Below are positions 25,609 through 34,058 of a DNA stretch of 64,000 bases, piece after piece. A model generated the notes under the pieces. The model did not search any database, was not told where the DNA came from, and worked only from the letters and a program-made list of their open reading frames with translations. Source of the stretch: DATARH01 sp036008175. Its GTDB lineage: Bacteria > Pseudomonadota > Alphaproteobacteria > ATCC43930 > CGMCC-115725. The stretch is taken from the NCBI GenBank assembly GCA_036008175.1, contig DASYOB010000084.1, positions 6,944 through 70,943 on the forward strand, written 5' to 3'. The translations under genes and the position numbers were made by a program. Positions within the stretch are counted from its first letter, which is position 1. Each line of letters begins with the position of its first letter.

Positions 25609-26460
25609 TCAGACCGGGCGTTCGCCTTCGATCGTCACCCGGTGCATGACCCGGCGCTGGCCATGGTAGTCGTTGATCGCGTTGTGCTGAACGCAGCGAT
25701 TGTCCCAGAACGCGATCGAATTCGGCCGCCAGCGGAAGCGGCAGGTGAACTCCGGCCGCACCGCGTGCCGGCATAGATAATCGAGCAGCGGCGCGCTCTC
25801 CTCCTCGGTCATGTCCTTTAAGCGCAGCGTAAAGGTGGCGTTTACGTAGAGCGCCTTGCGGCCGGTCTCGACATGGGTGCGCACCACCGGATGCTCGATC
25901 TCGGCATGCGCGGTTTCGCTGAAATTGAACTGCATCGAGGACGGTCCGTAGACACGGGCGCGCGCCGCATTCGGCCCATAAGGACGGCGGGCGCTGTGAA
26001 CCGCAATCATGCCCTCAAGCATCGCCTTCATGCCGTCGGACAGGGCCTCATAGGCGAGGTACTGGCTGGCGAACATCGTGTCGCCGCCGTACTCGGGCAC
26101 CTCCAGCGCGTACAACACCGAGCCGAGCGCCGGCTGTTCGAGGTAGCTGACATCGGTGTGCCAGCCGCCGCCGAAATTGCGCGTCTCCTCCGGCTCCTTG
26201 CGCACCTCAAGGATCTCCGGGTACTCGGCCATGCCGCCGACAAACTCGTGGATCTGCAACTCGCCAAAGCGGCGGCCGAAGCCGAGATGCTGCTCCGGGG
26301 TCAAATGCTGGTCGCGGAAGAAGATGACCTGATTTTCGAGCAGCGCCGCGCGGATTTTCCCAATGAGGGCGTCCGACAGCGGTTGCGAGAGGTCGACCCC
26401 CGATATTTCCGCGCCGAGCGCGCCTGCAATCGGCGCGACCCTGATCGTGCTCTAAGCCAT
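25609..26460 (-). CDS. TauD/TfdA-family dioxygenase with amber codon at position 3 (possibly broken)
   Basis: Fe(II)/2-oxoglutarate dioxygenase of the TauD family. The HxD pair is WHTDVSY, and the distal His and Arg are in HNAINDYHGQRRVMHRV. Homology to TauD N-termini (APIAGALGAEISGVDLS, then IFFRDQHLTPEQ) extends up to about 26445. The only well-placed start is ATG 26460, seven bases after GGAGG, but it reads ATG GCT TAG and then continues into the conserved protein. The next in-frame start is TTG 26304, which would remove about 52 residues. Either the gene is inactivated, reads through, or has an error at 26452-26454. The family oxidises sulfonates, aryl acids or similar substrates. Confidence 0.8.
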
Positions 26461-26548
26461 CGCATTGCCTCCATTATCGACGTGGCGAAGCCTCTCACGT
26501 CGACAATCCGGTTTCCATAGCCAGCTTTCTAGTGGACAGCCCCAATTT

Positions 26549-26644
26549 CTCGTTCATCCCCGGCCTTGGGCCGGGTATTCACGAACCTATTGCGCCCAAA
26601 AGCCAGTTTCGTGGATGGCCGGGCCGAGCCGGGCCGCGAACGAG
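26549..26644. repeat. composite palindromic repeat between TauD and rmuC
   Basis: The ends CTCGTTC and GAACGAG and the inner CACGAA/TTCGTG pairs make a long imperfect hairpin with two GC-rich inner stems (CCCGGCCTTGGGCCGGG and GGCCGGGCCGAGCCGGGCC). The overall design, a pair of small stems within a longer inverted repeat, matches dispersed palindromic elements of alphaproteobacteria. Confidence 0.6.
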
Positions 26645-26664
26645 AAGAAGGATGCGCCGTCAGG

Positions 26665-28029
26665 TTAATCCGCGGCTTGCGGTTGCTCGTCCTTCGGCCG
26701 CGCCGTTTCCACCGGCGCAAGGATCACGTCCCGGCCGACCGGCTGGCGCGCATCGACCTCGATCGGCCGCAATTCCGGCAACGCCTCGTGCGTGCCTTCG
26801 ACCGCCAATTCGTTGAAGCGGCGTGCCTGCGGCATGACCGAGCCTTCGAGGCTGCCGACAAATTTGTTGTAATGCTCGACCGCGCGGCTAAGCCCGCCGC
26901 CGACCTGGACGATGTGGCCGCCCATCGTTGCAAGACGTCTGTAGAGATCGCGGCCGAGCTCGGCGACATGCCGGGCATGCTCGGCCATCTTTTCCTGGCG
27001 CCAGCCGGCGGCGATCGCCTTGGCCAGCGCGATCAATGTCGTCGGGGTCACGATCAGCACGCGCGCGGCTATCGCGTCCTCGAACAGTTGCGGGTCGCGC
27101 TCGAGCGCCGCGGCGTAGAAGTTTTCGCCGGGAATGAACATGACGACGTAATCGGGGGTCAGCGGCAATAGCGCTTCCCAATACCTCTTGTCGGCCAGCT
27201 GCTTCATGTGCGTGCGCAGCTGCTGCGCGTGCCGGCGCAGGTGCGCTTCGCGCAACTCGTCCTCTACCTCCTCGACGGCGTCGAGATAGGCGGTCAGCGG
27301 CGTCTTGGCGTCGACCACGATGCGGCGGTCACCCGGCACGCGGATTACGCAATCGGGACGCAGCCTTCCAACCTCGCCCTCGATCGTCTGCTGCAGCGTG
27401 TAGTCGACGTGAGCGCTCATGCCGGCCAATTCGATGACGTTCTGCAATTGCTGCTCACCCCAGCGACCGCGGGTTTTCGGCGAGGCTTGCAGCGCGTTGG
27501 CGAGTTTCTTCGCCTGGGCGCTGACATTCTGCACCTCGCTGGTCAACACTGCCTGCGCCTCGCGCCAGGCATTCTCGAACCCGCCGAGACCCTGCCGGTA
27601 GGCTTCCAGGCTCGTCGCCATCGGCGCCAAGAGGGCGGTAATCGCCTGCTCCTTCTGGGTCAGGAGGTTCGCCGCGGCCTCCTTGTGCCTTTCGAAAGCC
27701 TGTTCGGCGAGCCGCAGAAACGACGCCTCGTTGCCCCGCAATGCTTCGGCGGCGAGCGCCTGCAGCTTCGTCTCGATGTCACCCCGCAGGCTGGTCAGCT
27801 CGGCGAGCTTTTCGTGATGCGCCTGCCGCTCGGCCGCAAGCGTCGCTTCCGTTCCGGCGAGCGCGACCCTTTCCTGCTGCAACGCATCGGAGAACGCGAT
27901 GCAGGACGCCTCGGCCCGCGTTGCCCGCTCGCGCTCGGCAGAAACCTCGCGGCCGCGCAACAGCCAGGCCGCCGCCGCGCCCACGGCCAGCGCAATGATT
28001 GCCAGAAATGCTACGACGAACACTTCCAT
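26665..28029 (-). CDS. rmuC: DNA recombination protein RmuC
   Basis: 454 residues. An N-terminal membrane anchor (VVAFLAIIALAVGAAAAWLL, residues 5-25) is followed by a long coiled coil (about 30-190) and the RmuC domain (SPKTRGRWGEQQLQNVIELAGM, VVDAKTPLTAYL, MFIPGENFYAAAL, GGHIVQVGGGLSRAVEHYNKFVGSLE). RmuC limits inversions at short inverted repeats and is thought to carry a PD-(D/E)xK-like nuclease fold; the VVDAKTP sequence is part of that core. The protein stays at the inner membrane. Normal length. ATG 28029 is the only start before the anchor. Confidence 0.93.
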   Translation of the reverse strand: MEVFVVAFLAIIALAVGAAAAWLLRGREVSAERERATRAEASCIAFSDALQQERVALAGTEATLAAERQAHHEKLAELTSLRGDIETKLQALAAEALRGNEASFLRLAEQAFERHKEAAANLLTQKEQAITALLAPMATSLEAYRQGLGGFENAWREAQAVLTSEVQNVSAQAKKLANALQASPKTRGRWGEQQLQNVIELAGMSAHVDYTLQQTIEGEVGRLRPDCVIRVPGDRRIVVDAKTPLTAYLDAVEEVEDELREAHLRRHAQQLRTHMKQLADKRYWEALLPLTPDYVVMFIPGENFYAAALERDPQLFEDAIAARVLIVTPTTLIALAKAIAAGWRQEKMAEHARHVAELGRDLYRRLATMGGHIVQVGGGLSRAVEHYNKFVGSLEGSVMPQARRFNELAVEGTHEALPELRPIEVDARQPVGRDVILAPVETARPKDEQPQAAD

Positions 28030-28172
28030 GCCGCACCCGCAGTGTTCCCGAAAAGTTCGATCCGATTGTCGCGCCGCGATAATCGCGCCGCAACCGGAGG
28101 TGCTTCACGCCGCGGAAACCGGGACTTATGCTCGCTTGGACATTTCCAGATGCCCGCGAAAAGGAGCGACTC

Positions 28173-28718
28173 ATGGCACGGCTCCCGTCGATCACCAGCA
28201 AGAACCAGGTCCCGGCCAAGGATCAGGCGACCTTCGATTCGATTGTCGCCAGCCGGGGTGCGGTGCAGGGCCCGTTCACGATGTTCCTGCACAGCCCGGA
28301 GGTGTCCGGCCGGATCGCCCATCTCGGCGCCTATGTGCGGTTCGAGGGTTCGCTCGACATGCGGGTGCGGGTGCTCGCGGCGATGACGGTCGCGCGCGAG
28401 TTCGAGGCCGTTTATGTCTGGGGCGCGCAGACCGGCGGCGCCCGACGGCTCGGCGTGCCGGAGGCGACGATCACCGCCATCCGCGAGAACCATTCGCGCG
28501 GCATCCCGCCGGAGGACGCCGAGATCGTCGAATTCACCCGCCAGCTTCTACAGAAACACCGGGTCGACGAGGCGACCTTCAAATCCATGCAGAAACGGCT
28601 CGGCAATGACGAGCTGATCCAGCTGACCACGGCGATCGGCTACTACACCATGCTGGCGATGACGGTGAACGCTTGCGAATTGGAAGCCGCACCCAATGCC
28701 GAGGTTCTGAAGGTCTAA
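28173..28718 (+). CDS. carboxymuconolactone decarboxylase-family protein
   Basis: 181 residues with the CMD/AhpD-like helical fold: VLAAMTVAREFEAVYVWGAQTGGARRLGVPEATITAI followed by HRVDEATFKSMQKRLGNDELIQLTTAIGYYTMLAMTVN. No CxxC is present in the AhpD position, so it is probably not an AhpD peroxidase but a CMD-like protein of aromatic or related catabolism. ATG 28173 follows an AAGGAG ribosome site. It is divergent from rmuC. Substrate unknown. Confidence 0.86.
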   Translation: MARLPSITSKNQVPAKDQATFDSIVASRGAVQGPFTMFLHSPEVSGRIAHLGAYVRFEGSLDMRVRVLAAMTVAREFEAVYVWGAQTGGARRLGVPEATITAIRENHSRGIPPEDAEIVEFTRQLLQKHRVDEATFKSMQKRLGNDELIQLTTAIGYYTMLAMTVNACELEAAPNAEVLKV

Positions 28719-28726
28719 CGCAAGCT

Positions 28727-28811
28727 GTCATTGCGAGGAGCGGAGAGACGAAGCAATCCCGAGCCGGGTCTGCACTGCCCGTCGAGATTGCTTCGCTTCG
28801 CTCGCAATGAC
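28727..28811. repeat. dispersed repeat with 11-base terminal inverted repeats
   Basis: GTCATTGCGAG (28727-28737) and CTCGCAATGAC (28801-28811) are perfect inverted ends of an 85-base element. Inside, GAAGCAATC (28750-28758) pairs with GATTGCTTC (28786-28794). This is a recognisable palindromic intergenic repeat type of alphaproteobacteria and lies just after the CMD gene and before the isomerase gene. Confidence 0.75.
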
Positions 28812-28826
28812 GATTAGGGAGGAGCC

Positions 28827-29606
28827 ATGCCCCGGTTTTGCGCCAATATCGGATTCCTGTTCCCCGACATCACTTTCCTCGACCGCTTCGACGCGGCGGC
28901 GGGGGCTGGGTTTGCCGGGGTGGAATTCGCCTCGCCTTACGAATTTCCCGCCGCCGAACTGCGCGCCCGGCTGGATGCCGCCGGGGTCGGGCTGGTGCTG
29001 ATCAACACCCCGGCCGGCAACCGGGCGGCGGGCGAGCGCGGCTTTGCCTGCCTGCCGGGACGCACCGGCATCTTCCGTGACGGCTTCGAGCAGGCGCTCG
29101 ACTACGCCACTTCGCTCGGCTGCAAGCTGGTGCATGTGATGGCCGGGGTGCCGCCGGCGGATCTGTCCTACGATACCGCGCTCGCGCTTTATGCGGCCAA
29201 TCTCGCCTGGGCCGCCGAGCGCGCGATGACGGCGGGGGTCAAGCTCACGATCGAACCGCTCAACCCGCGCGACGCTCCGGGCTATCTGTTGCGCACCCAG
29301 GAGCAGGGAGCCGCGATCGTCGCGGCGATCGGGCGCGACCGTATGGGGCTGCAATTCGACATCTATCACTGCCAGACCGCGCAAGGCGACGTGACGACGC
29401 GCCTCGCCGCGCTGCTGCCGGCGATCGAGCATATGCAGCTTGCCGACGTGCCCGGCCGCCACGAGCCCGGCACCGGCGAGATCGGCTGGGAATACGTGTT
29501 TCGGTGCATCGACGAGCTGGGCTATGCCGGCTGGATCGGCTGCGAATACGCGCCGCTCGGCGACACTATCGAGGGGCTCGCCTGGCGCCGGCGCTACGGC
29601 GTGTGA
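28827..29606 (+). CDS. hydroxypyruvate isomerase-family TIM-barrel protein
   Basis: 259 residues, matching the Hyi/OtnI group of the xylose isomerase-like TIM barrel: MPRFCANIGFLFPDITFLDRF, GFAGVEFASPY, IEPLNPRDAPGYLL, LQFDIYHCQ, DVPGRHEPGTGEI and GWIGCEYAPLGDT. Acidic residues in IEPLN and GCEY are the expected catalytic/metal positions. It would interconvert hydroxypyruvate and tartronate semialdehyde or an analogous 2-oxotetronate. A 3-hydroxyisobutyrate dehydrogenase-like reductase lies convergent next to it, and isomerase plus tartronate-type reductase is a common pairing. Start ATG 28827 follows GGGAGGAG. Confidence 0.85.
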   Translation: MPRFCANIGFLFPDITFLDRFDAAAGAGFAGVEFASPYEFPAAELRARLDAAGVGLVLINTPAGNRAAGERGFACLPGRTGIFRDGFEQALDYATSLGCKLVHVMAGVPPADLSYDTALALYAANLAWAAERAMTAGVKLTIEPLNPRDAPGYLLRTQEQGAAIVAAIGRDRMGLQFDIYHCQTAQGDVTTRLAALLPAIEHMQLADVPGRHEPGTGEIGWEYVFRCIDELGYAGWIGCEYAPLGDTIEGLAWRRRYGV

Positions 29607-29622
29607 CCGAGCCGGGCACCGC

Positions 29623-30525
29623 CTACACCGGCGCCTCGTCCTTGGACGGCGCGAGAAACCGGTAGACCGAGGCGCAGTCCTTACGGCCGAGACCGTGCGC
29701 GGAGGCCATGCGATAGACCTGCTGCGCCGCCGCGGCGACCGGCGTCGGCACCCGCTTCTCGCGCGCGGCGTTGACCGCCAGCGCCAGATCCTTGGCCATC
29801 AGATCGGTCATGAAGCCGGGCGCGTAGTCGCGGTTCGCGGCGCTGTTCGGGTCGACACCGGGCACTGGGTGGTTCTTTTCCATGACCCAGGTTGCGCCCG
29901 AGCTTTTGGCGATCACCTGCGTCAGGATCTTCGGGTCGACCCCGAACCCCTCGGCGATGCGGAAGGCCTCGCTGACCGCGACGAAGGCCGCGCCGGCGAT
30001 CAGATTGTTGCACAGCTTGGCGACCTCGCCGGCGCCGACCGCGCCGACATGAATGATGTTGGCGCCCATCGCGTCGAGCGCCGGCTTCGCCTCGGCGAAA
30101 TCGGCCGCCGCGGCGCCGACCATGATCGCCAGAGTGCCGGCAGTGGCGCCGCCGACCCCGCCCGAGACCGGCGCGTCGATAAAGCGCACGCCGCGCTCGG
30201 CGAGGCGGGCAGCGACCCGCTGCGAGGTGCCGGGGTCGATCGTCGACATGTCGATGCAGAGCCGTCCCTTGGCGACGCTTTCGAGGATGCCGCCGGCGCC
30301 GAGATAGGCGGCCTCGACATTGCCCGAGGAGGGCAGGATCGTGATCACCATGTCGCCCGCCGCGGCCGCTTCCGCCGGGGATGCAGCGCGCGCGGCGCCA
30401 AGCCCGACGGCGCGGTCGAGCGCCGCCGGCACGATGTCGTAGGCGGTGGCGGAAAACCCCTTCTTCAACAGATTGGCCAGCATCGGCAGGCCCATATTGC
30501 CGGTGCCGATGAATGCGATGTTCAT
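29623..30525 (-). CDS. 3-hydroxyisobutyrate/tartronate semialdehyde dehydrogenase-type reductase
   Basis: 300 residues. Rossmann motif IGTGNMGLPMLANL, family signature DAPVSGGVGGATAGTLAIM and the catalytic Lys in GEVAKLCNNLIAG are intact. Beta-hydroxyacid dehydrogenases use NAD(P) to interconvert 3-hydroxy acids and semialdehydes. Together with the convergent isomerase it could form a hydroxypyruvate to glycerate route, or it could act in valine catabolism; the sequence does not decide. ATG 30525 follows GGGAGGAG. An MFS transporter gene follows upstream on the same strand. Confidence 0.88.
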   Translation of the reverse strand: MNIAFIGTGNMGLPMLANLLKKGFSATAYDIVPAALDRAVGLGAARAASPAEAAAAGDMVITILPSSGNVEAAYLGAGGILESVAKGRLCIDMSTIDPGTSQRVAARLAERGVRFIDAPVSGGVGGATAGTLAIMVGAAAADFAEAKPALDAMGANIIHVGAVGAGEVAKLCNNLIAGAAFVAVSEAFRIAEGFGVDPKILTQVIAKSSGATWVMEKNHPVPGVDPNSAANRDYAPGFMTDLMAKDLALAVNAAREKRVPTPVAAAAQQVYRMASAHGLGRKDCASVYRFLAPSKDEAPV

Positions 30526-30630
30526 ACGCTCCTCCCTTTCGCCGCTCGGGTTGCCGGGCGATGGTCATCCGGAACGGCGGCCTGCGTCAAATACCGGAAC
30601 AGGGAGGTCTTAGCACCAACCAGCCTCGCC

Positions 30631-31916
30631 TCAATCGAGCGGGCGGTGCGCGGTCTCTGGCAGGCGGCCGATGACAATGAGGCTGACGATCGCCGCCGCC
30701 ATCACATAATAGGCCGGCGCCACCGGCGACCCCGTCTCCTTGGTCAGCCAGGCGGCGATGAACGGCGCGAAGCCGCCGAAGATCGTCACCGACAAGGTGT
30801 AGCCGATCGACATCCAGGTGGTGCGGTTGTGGCTCGGATAGATTTCCGAGATCGCCGTCGGCGAGGTGCCTGCAACGATCCCCACCATCGCGCCCAGACC
30901 GAACTGCAACAGCATGATCGTAGCCAGCGGCACGCCCGAGGCGATCAGGCTGAACGCCGGGTAGGTCAGCACCAGGAACAGGGCGCAGCCAGTCAGCAGC
31001 AGCGGCTTGCGGCCGATGCGTCGGACACCGCCCCGGCCAACGGCGCGACGATCACCAGCGCGAGCAGGCCCAACGTGTTCGACCACAAGGCCTCGCTCGC
31101 ACTGAGCTTTCCGGCGGCCTTGGTGAAGCTCGGCATGAAGACGAGGAAGATGTAGTAAACGACGGTCCACAGTACGGTGAAGCCAAAGCCGCGCGCGGTC
31201 AGCCAAAAGGCGGTGGCGGCGTCGGTGCGCTCGGGAGCCGCCTCCTTGACCTTGCGGAAGGACGGAGTTTCCTCGCTGTAACGGCGCAGATAGGCGCCGA
31301 CCGGCCCGATGATGCCGCCGATCAGGAACGGGATCCGCCAGCCCCAGCTTTCCATCGTGTCGGCGGCGAGCAGGCTGGCTGTTGCCGCGGCGATGCCGGA
31401 ACCGAGCAGAAAGCCCATCGCCGAGCTGCATTGCTGCAATCCGCCGTAGAAGCCGCGTCGGCCGCCCGGCGCCCACTCGACCATGAAGGCCATCGAGTTG
31501 CCGGCTTCGCCGCCAGTCGAAAACCCCTGCAGCAGCCGCGCGGTGACGACGAGGATCGGCGCCGCCACGCCGATCGCGGCGTAACTCGGGACGATGCCGA
31601 TCAAGACGGTGCCGACCGCCATCGTCAAGATCGTGATGACGAGCGCCGGCTTGCGGCCTTTGACGTCATCGAGCCAGCCGATCGCGACGCTGCCGAGCGG
31701 CCGCCCGAGAAAGCCGACGCCGAACACGGCGAAGGACAGCAACAGGGAATTGAGCGGATCGGTGGCCGGAAAGAAGGCCTTGCCGATCATCGCCGCCATG
31801 AACCCGTAGACGGCGAAATCGTACCACTCCAGCAGATTGCCGACGAGCGCCGCGCCGATATTGTGACGCATGCTGACAACGGCGGGACCGCCGGCGGCTT
31901 CGGTGACGGCGACCAT
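30631..31916 (-). pseudogene. MFS metabolite:H+ symporter (ProP/MHS-like), frameshifted
   Basis: The 5' part (31916 down to about 31020) encodes the first nine helices, including NLLEWYDFAVYGFMAAMIGKAFF and the motif-A loop GWLDDVKGRKPA. It then reads LAGAVSDASAASRCC and stops. The 3' part continues in another frame as IGRKPLLLTGCALFLVLTYP to the end at 30631. Restoring one base after GTGTCCGAC would give SDRIGRKP, the expected second motif A, so a single-base deletion near 31020 is inferred. Start ATG 31916. Full length would be about 428 residues. Transport of a carboxylate or osmolyte would be expected. Real decay or a sequencing error cannot be distinguished here. Confidence 0.8.
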
Positions 31917-32032
31917 GTTTCCCCCTTTTTCGGCACGGTCGGGCAAACGCTGTGCCAATTGTTGGCGATCTTAAATGCCGATGCCGCGCGACTCGCAGTA
32001 AAATCGCGCGACGGTTTGGAGCGCCTGCGCCC

Positions 32033-33229
32033 TCAGCCCTCGGCCATGGCACGAGCGACCGCGATGAGGGTCGCGTCGCTGCCGCGCGCGCCAAGGACCG
32101 ACAGACCGACCGGAAGCCCCTCGACGGTAGCGCCGGGGATGGTGACTTGCGGCACCCCGGTCAGCCCGCCATGCGCGCACAACACGGTGATGCGATCGCG
32201 CAACGGGTCGAGCCCCGACAGGGGCTGGGCGCGCAGCGGCGCTGGAAACGGGGTCGTCGGCAGGCAGAGGATCGTGCCCGGCGACAGCAGCTGACGCATC
32301 CGCCCACGCGCCTCCTCGCGCACCAGACCCGCCCAAGCACGCTCGCTGGCCGGCATCATCCCGCCGAGCACCAGATTGCGTGCGACTTGGAAGGCAAAGC
32401 GCGGGTTGGCGCGATCGATCCATTCCTGAAAGGTCTGCCATGCCTCATAGGGCTGGATCGTGCGCTGCGCCCGCGCCCAGGCGGCAAGCCCGGGCGGCGC
32501 CATCGCCTCCTGGCGGATCTCGCCGAGCAGCGCGCCGAGCCGGGCGACCAGCGGCTCCAGCGCGGCCGCGGTCTCCGGGTCGGCAAAAGCGAAAGCGTCG
32601 ATGGCGACGATGAGCCGGTTCGGCAGCTCGTCGGGGATCGCCTCGCCGAGCATCACCGCCGAGACGCGGGCGAAGGTCTCGGCATCGCGGGCGAACCAGC
32701 CGGTCGTGTCCGAGGTCGGCGCCTGGCTCATCATGCCGGAGAGGTCGAGCCGACGATGCGTCGGTCGGATGCCGTAAAGGCCGCAAAAGCTCGCCGGCAC
32801 CCGCACCGAGCCGCCAGTATCGGTGCCGAGTGCGGTATCGCAAATCCCGGCCGCGACCGCCGCGGCCGATCCCGAGGACGAGCCGCCCGGCACCCGGCCG
32901 GGCGCGCACGGGTTGACCGGGGTGCCGTCGAACGGATTCTCGCCGAGAATGCCGAGCGAAATCTCATCGGTGATGGTCTTGCCGATCAGTGAGGCGCCGG
33001 CGTCGAGCAGCGTCTGCACCGCCCAGGCATGGCGGGTGGGGACCGGGTGGGTCTTCGCCCAATCATGGTTGCCGCCGCCGGTCGGATGGCCGGCGACGTC
33101 GAACAGATCCTTGGCGGCAAAGGTCAGCCCCGAAAGCGGCCCGCCGGCCCGGCCCTCGATGCGAAACCGCTGGCCCGGCACGAAGGCGCCGATATCGTCT
33201 GCTTCCGAAGTAGGATCGATGCTTCTCAT
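32033..33229 (-). CDS. amidase signature-family hydrolase
   Basis: 398 residues. The Ser-cisSer-Lys triad can be placed at Lys40 (FAAKDLFDV), Ser117-118 in GGSSSGSAAAVAAG and nucleophile Ser141 in GTDTGGSVRVPASF. The rest of the signature (TPVNPCAPGRVPGG) is present. Length is slightly short of the usual 450-500 residues. It hydrolyses an amide to acid and ammonia. The neighbouring AroM and OPT transporter genes on the same strand suggest a peptide- or amide-catabolic cluster. ATG 33229 is used. Substrate unknown. Confidence 0.9.
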   Translation of the reverse strand: MRSIDPTSEADDIGAFVPGQRFRIEGRAGGPLSGLTFAAKDLFDVAGHPTGGGNHDWAKTHPVPTRHAWAVQTLLDAGASLIGKTITDEISLGILGENPFDGTPVNPCAPGRVPGGSSSGSAAAVAAGICDTALGTDTGGSVRVPASFCGLYGIRPTHRRLDLSGMMSQAPTSDTTGWFARDAETFARVSAVMLGEAIPDELPNRLIVAIDAFAFADPETAAALEPLVARLGALLGEIRQEAMAPPGLAAWARAQRTIQPYEAWQTFQEWIDRANPRFAFQVARNLVLGGMMPASERAWAGLVREEARGRMRQLLSPGTILCLPTTPFPAPLRAQPLSGLDPLRDRITVLCAHGGLTGVPQVTIPGATVEGLPVGLSVLGARGSDATLIAVARAMAEG

Positions 33230-33248
33230 GGATCGACCCTCTCAATCC

Positions 33249-33324
33249 GTCATGGCCGGGCTTGACCCGGCCATCCACGTGAACCGGAAAGACCTGGATC
33301 CCCGGGTCAAGCCCGGGGATGACG
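33249..33324. repeat. paired palindromic repeat between amidase and aroM
   Basis: Two hairpins share an outer CGTCAT/ATGACG pair: ATGGCCGGG...CCCGGCCAT (33252-33274) and ATCCCCGGG...CCCGGGGAT (33298-33320). The central loops (CTTGA, TCAAG) are inverted copies of each other. This is a known architecture for intergenic mobile palindromes in alphaproteobacteria, unlike the elements at 28727 and 52144. Confidence 0.7.
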
Positions 33325-33359
33325 ATTTTGGGGGTGGCCGGCGCACAAAAAACACGTTG

Positions 33360-34046
33360 CTAACCCCCGAGGAGTTCGGCGACGGCCTTGGCGGCCACGG
33401 CGTTGGACAGGATGACCGGCATCTCGAGCGGCAGCAGCGCGGCGCGGTGCCGTTCGGTGAAACCGATGCAGTCGAGCAGGATCGCCTCGGCGCCGCTCGC
33501 CTTCAGCTCCGCTCCGGCGCGAAGCAGCGCTGCTTCGGTGTCGCCGCTGTAGGGGCTGGCGGAGGCGAAGATCGGCGGGCGCGGCAACGAGCGCCACTTG
33601 CCGCTTTCCGAGCCGATCTGCGAAGCGATCGGCACGATGATGCCGAGCTGGCGCCGCTCGACGATGCCGGCGACCATGCCGGGGATGACGTGATCGGGCT
33701 CGACGAGCCAGGCCTTCTTGCATTCGAGGCCGTCGAAGGTGCCGGTGCAGAGCAGCAGTATGACGTCGCAACCCTCGGCTTCGAGCGCGGCGAGCGCGTC
33801 CTCTACGCCCTCGCGCATGCGCCGGCGCGACAGCTCGACAACGCGGCCGTCCTGCAGCCGGGTAACCAGCGCCGCCTCGCCCGAACCGGCCATATAGCGC
33901 GCCTCGATCTCGCCATGCGAAAGCCCGTCGAGGACGCCGCGATGGATGCGGTGCACCTCGGGCGGTACATGCCGGTCGATGATCGGCACCACATCGGCAC
34001 GCGGCGCCTGGCCGATCGTCAAGGTCCCGAGCACCCTCTCGCGCAT
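33360..34046 (-). CDS. AroM family protein
   Basis: 228 residues with the AroM fold and motifs: LGTLTIGQAPRADVVPI, CDVILLLCTGTFDGL, GIVERRQLGIIVPIASQ and AEAILLDCIGFTERHR. In E. coli AroM lies by the aromatic shikimate kinase gene but has no proven activity; in alphaproteobacteria it accompanies OPT transporters. ATG 34046 has GGAGG eight bases upstream; the TTG two codons earlier is too close to that site. The OPT gene ends 12 bases before it. Confidence 0.88.
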   Translation of the reverse strand: MRERVLGTLTIGQAPRADVVPIIDRHVPPEVHRIHRGVLDGLSHGEIEARYMAGSGEAALVTRLQDGRVVELSRRRMREGVEDALAALEAEGCDVILLLCTGTFDGLECKKAWLVEPDHVIPGMVAGIVERRQLGIIVPIASQIGSESGKWRSLPRPPIFASASPYSGDTEAALLRAGAELKASGAEAILLDCIGFTERHRAALLPLEMPVILSNAVAAKAVAELLGG

Positions 34047-34058
34047 CGCCAAGCCCTC

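Noticed and set aside
26301..26498. 65-codon frame starting at ATG next to the TauD ribosome site
   Set aside because: It is a frame shifted relative to TauD; its sequence is Arg/Ser-rich and not protein-like. The TauD frame with the amber codon is the real signal.
29440..31155. 571-codon open frame on the plus strand
   Set aside because: It overlaps the isomerase, the 3-hydroxyisobutyrate dehydrogenase and the MFS gene antisense, is rich in Arg/Ala/Gly/Asp/His and has no domain. High-GC shadow frame.
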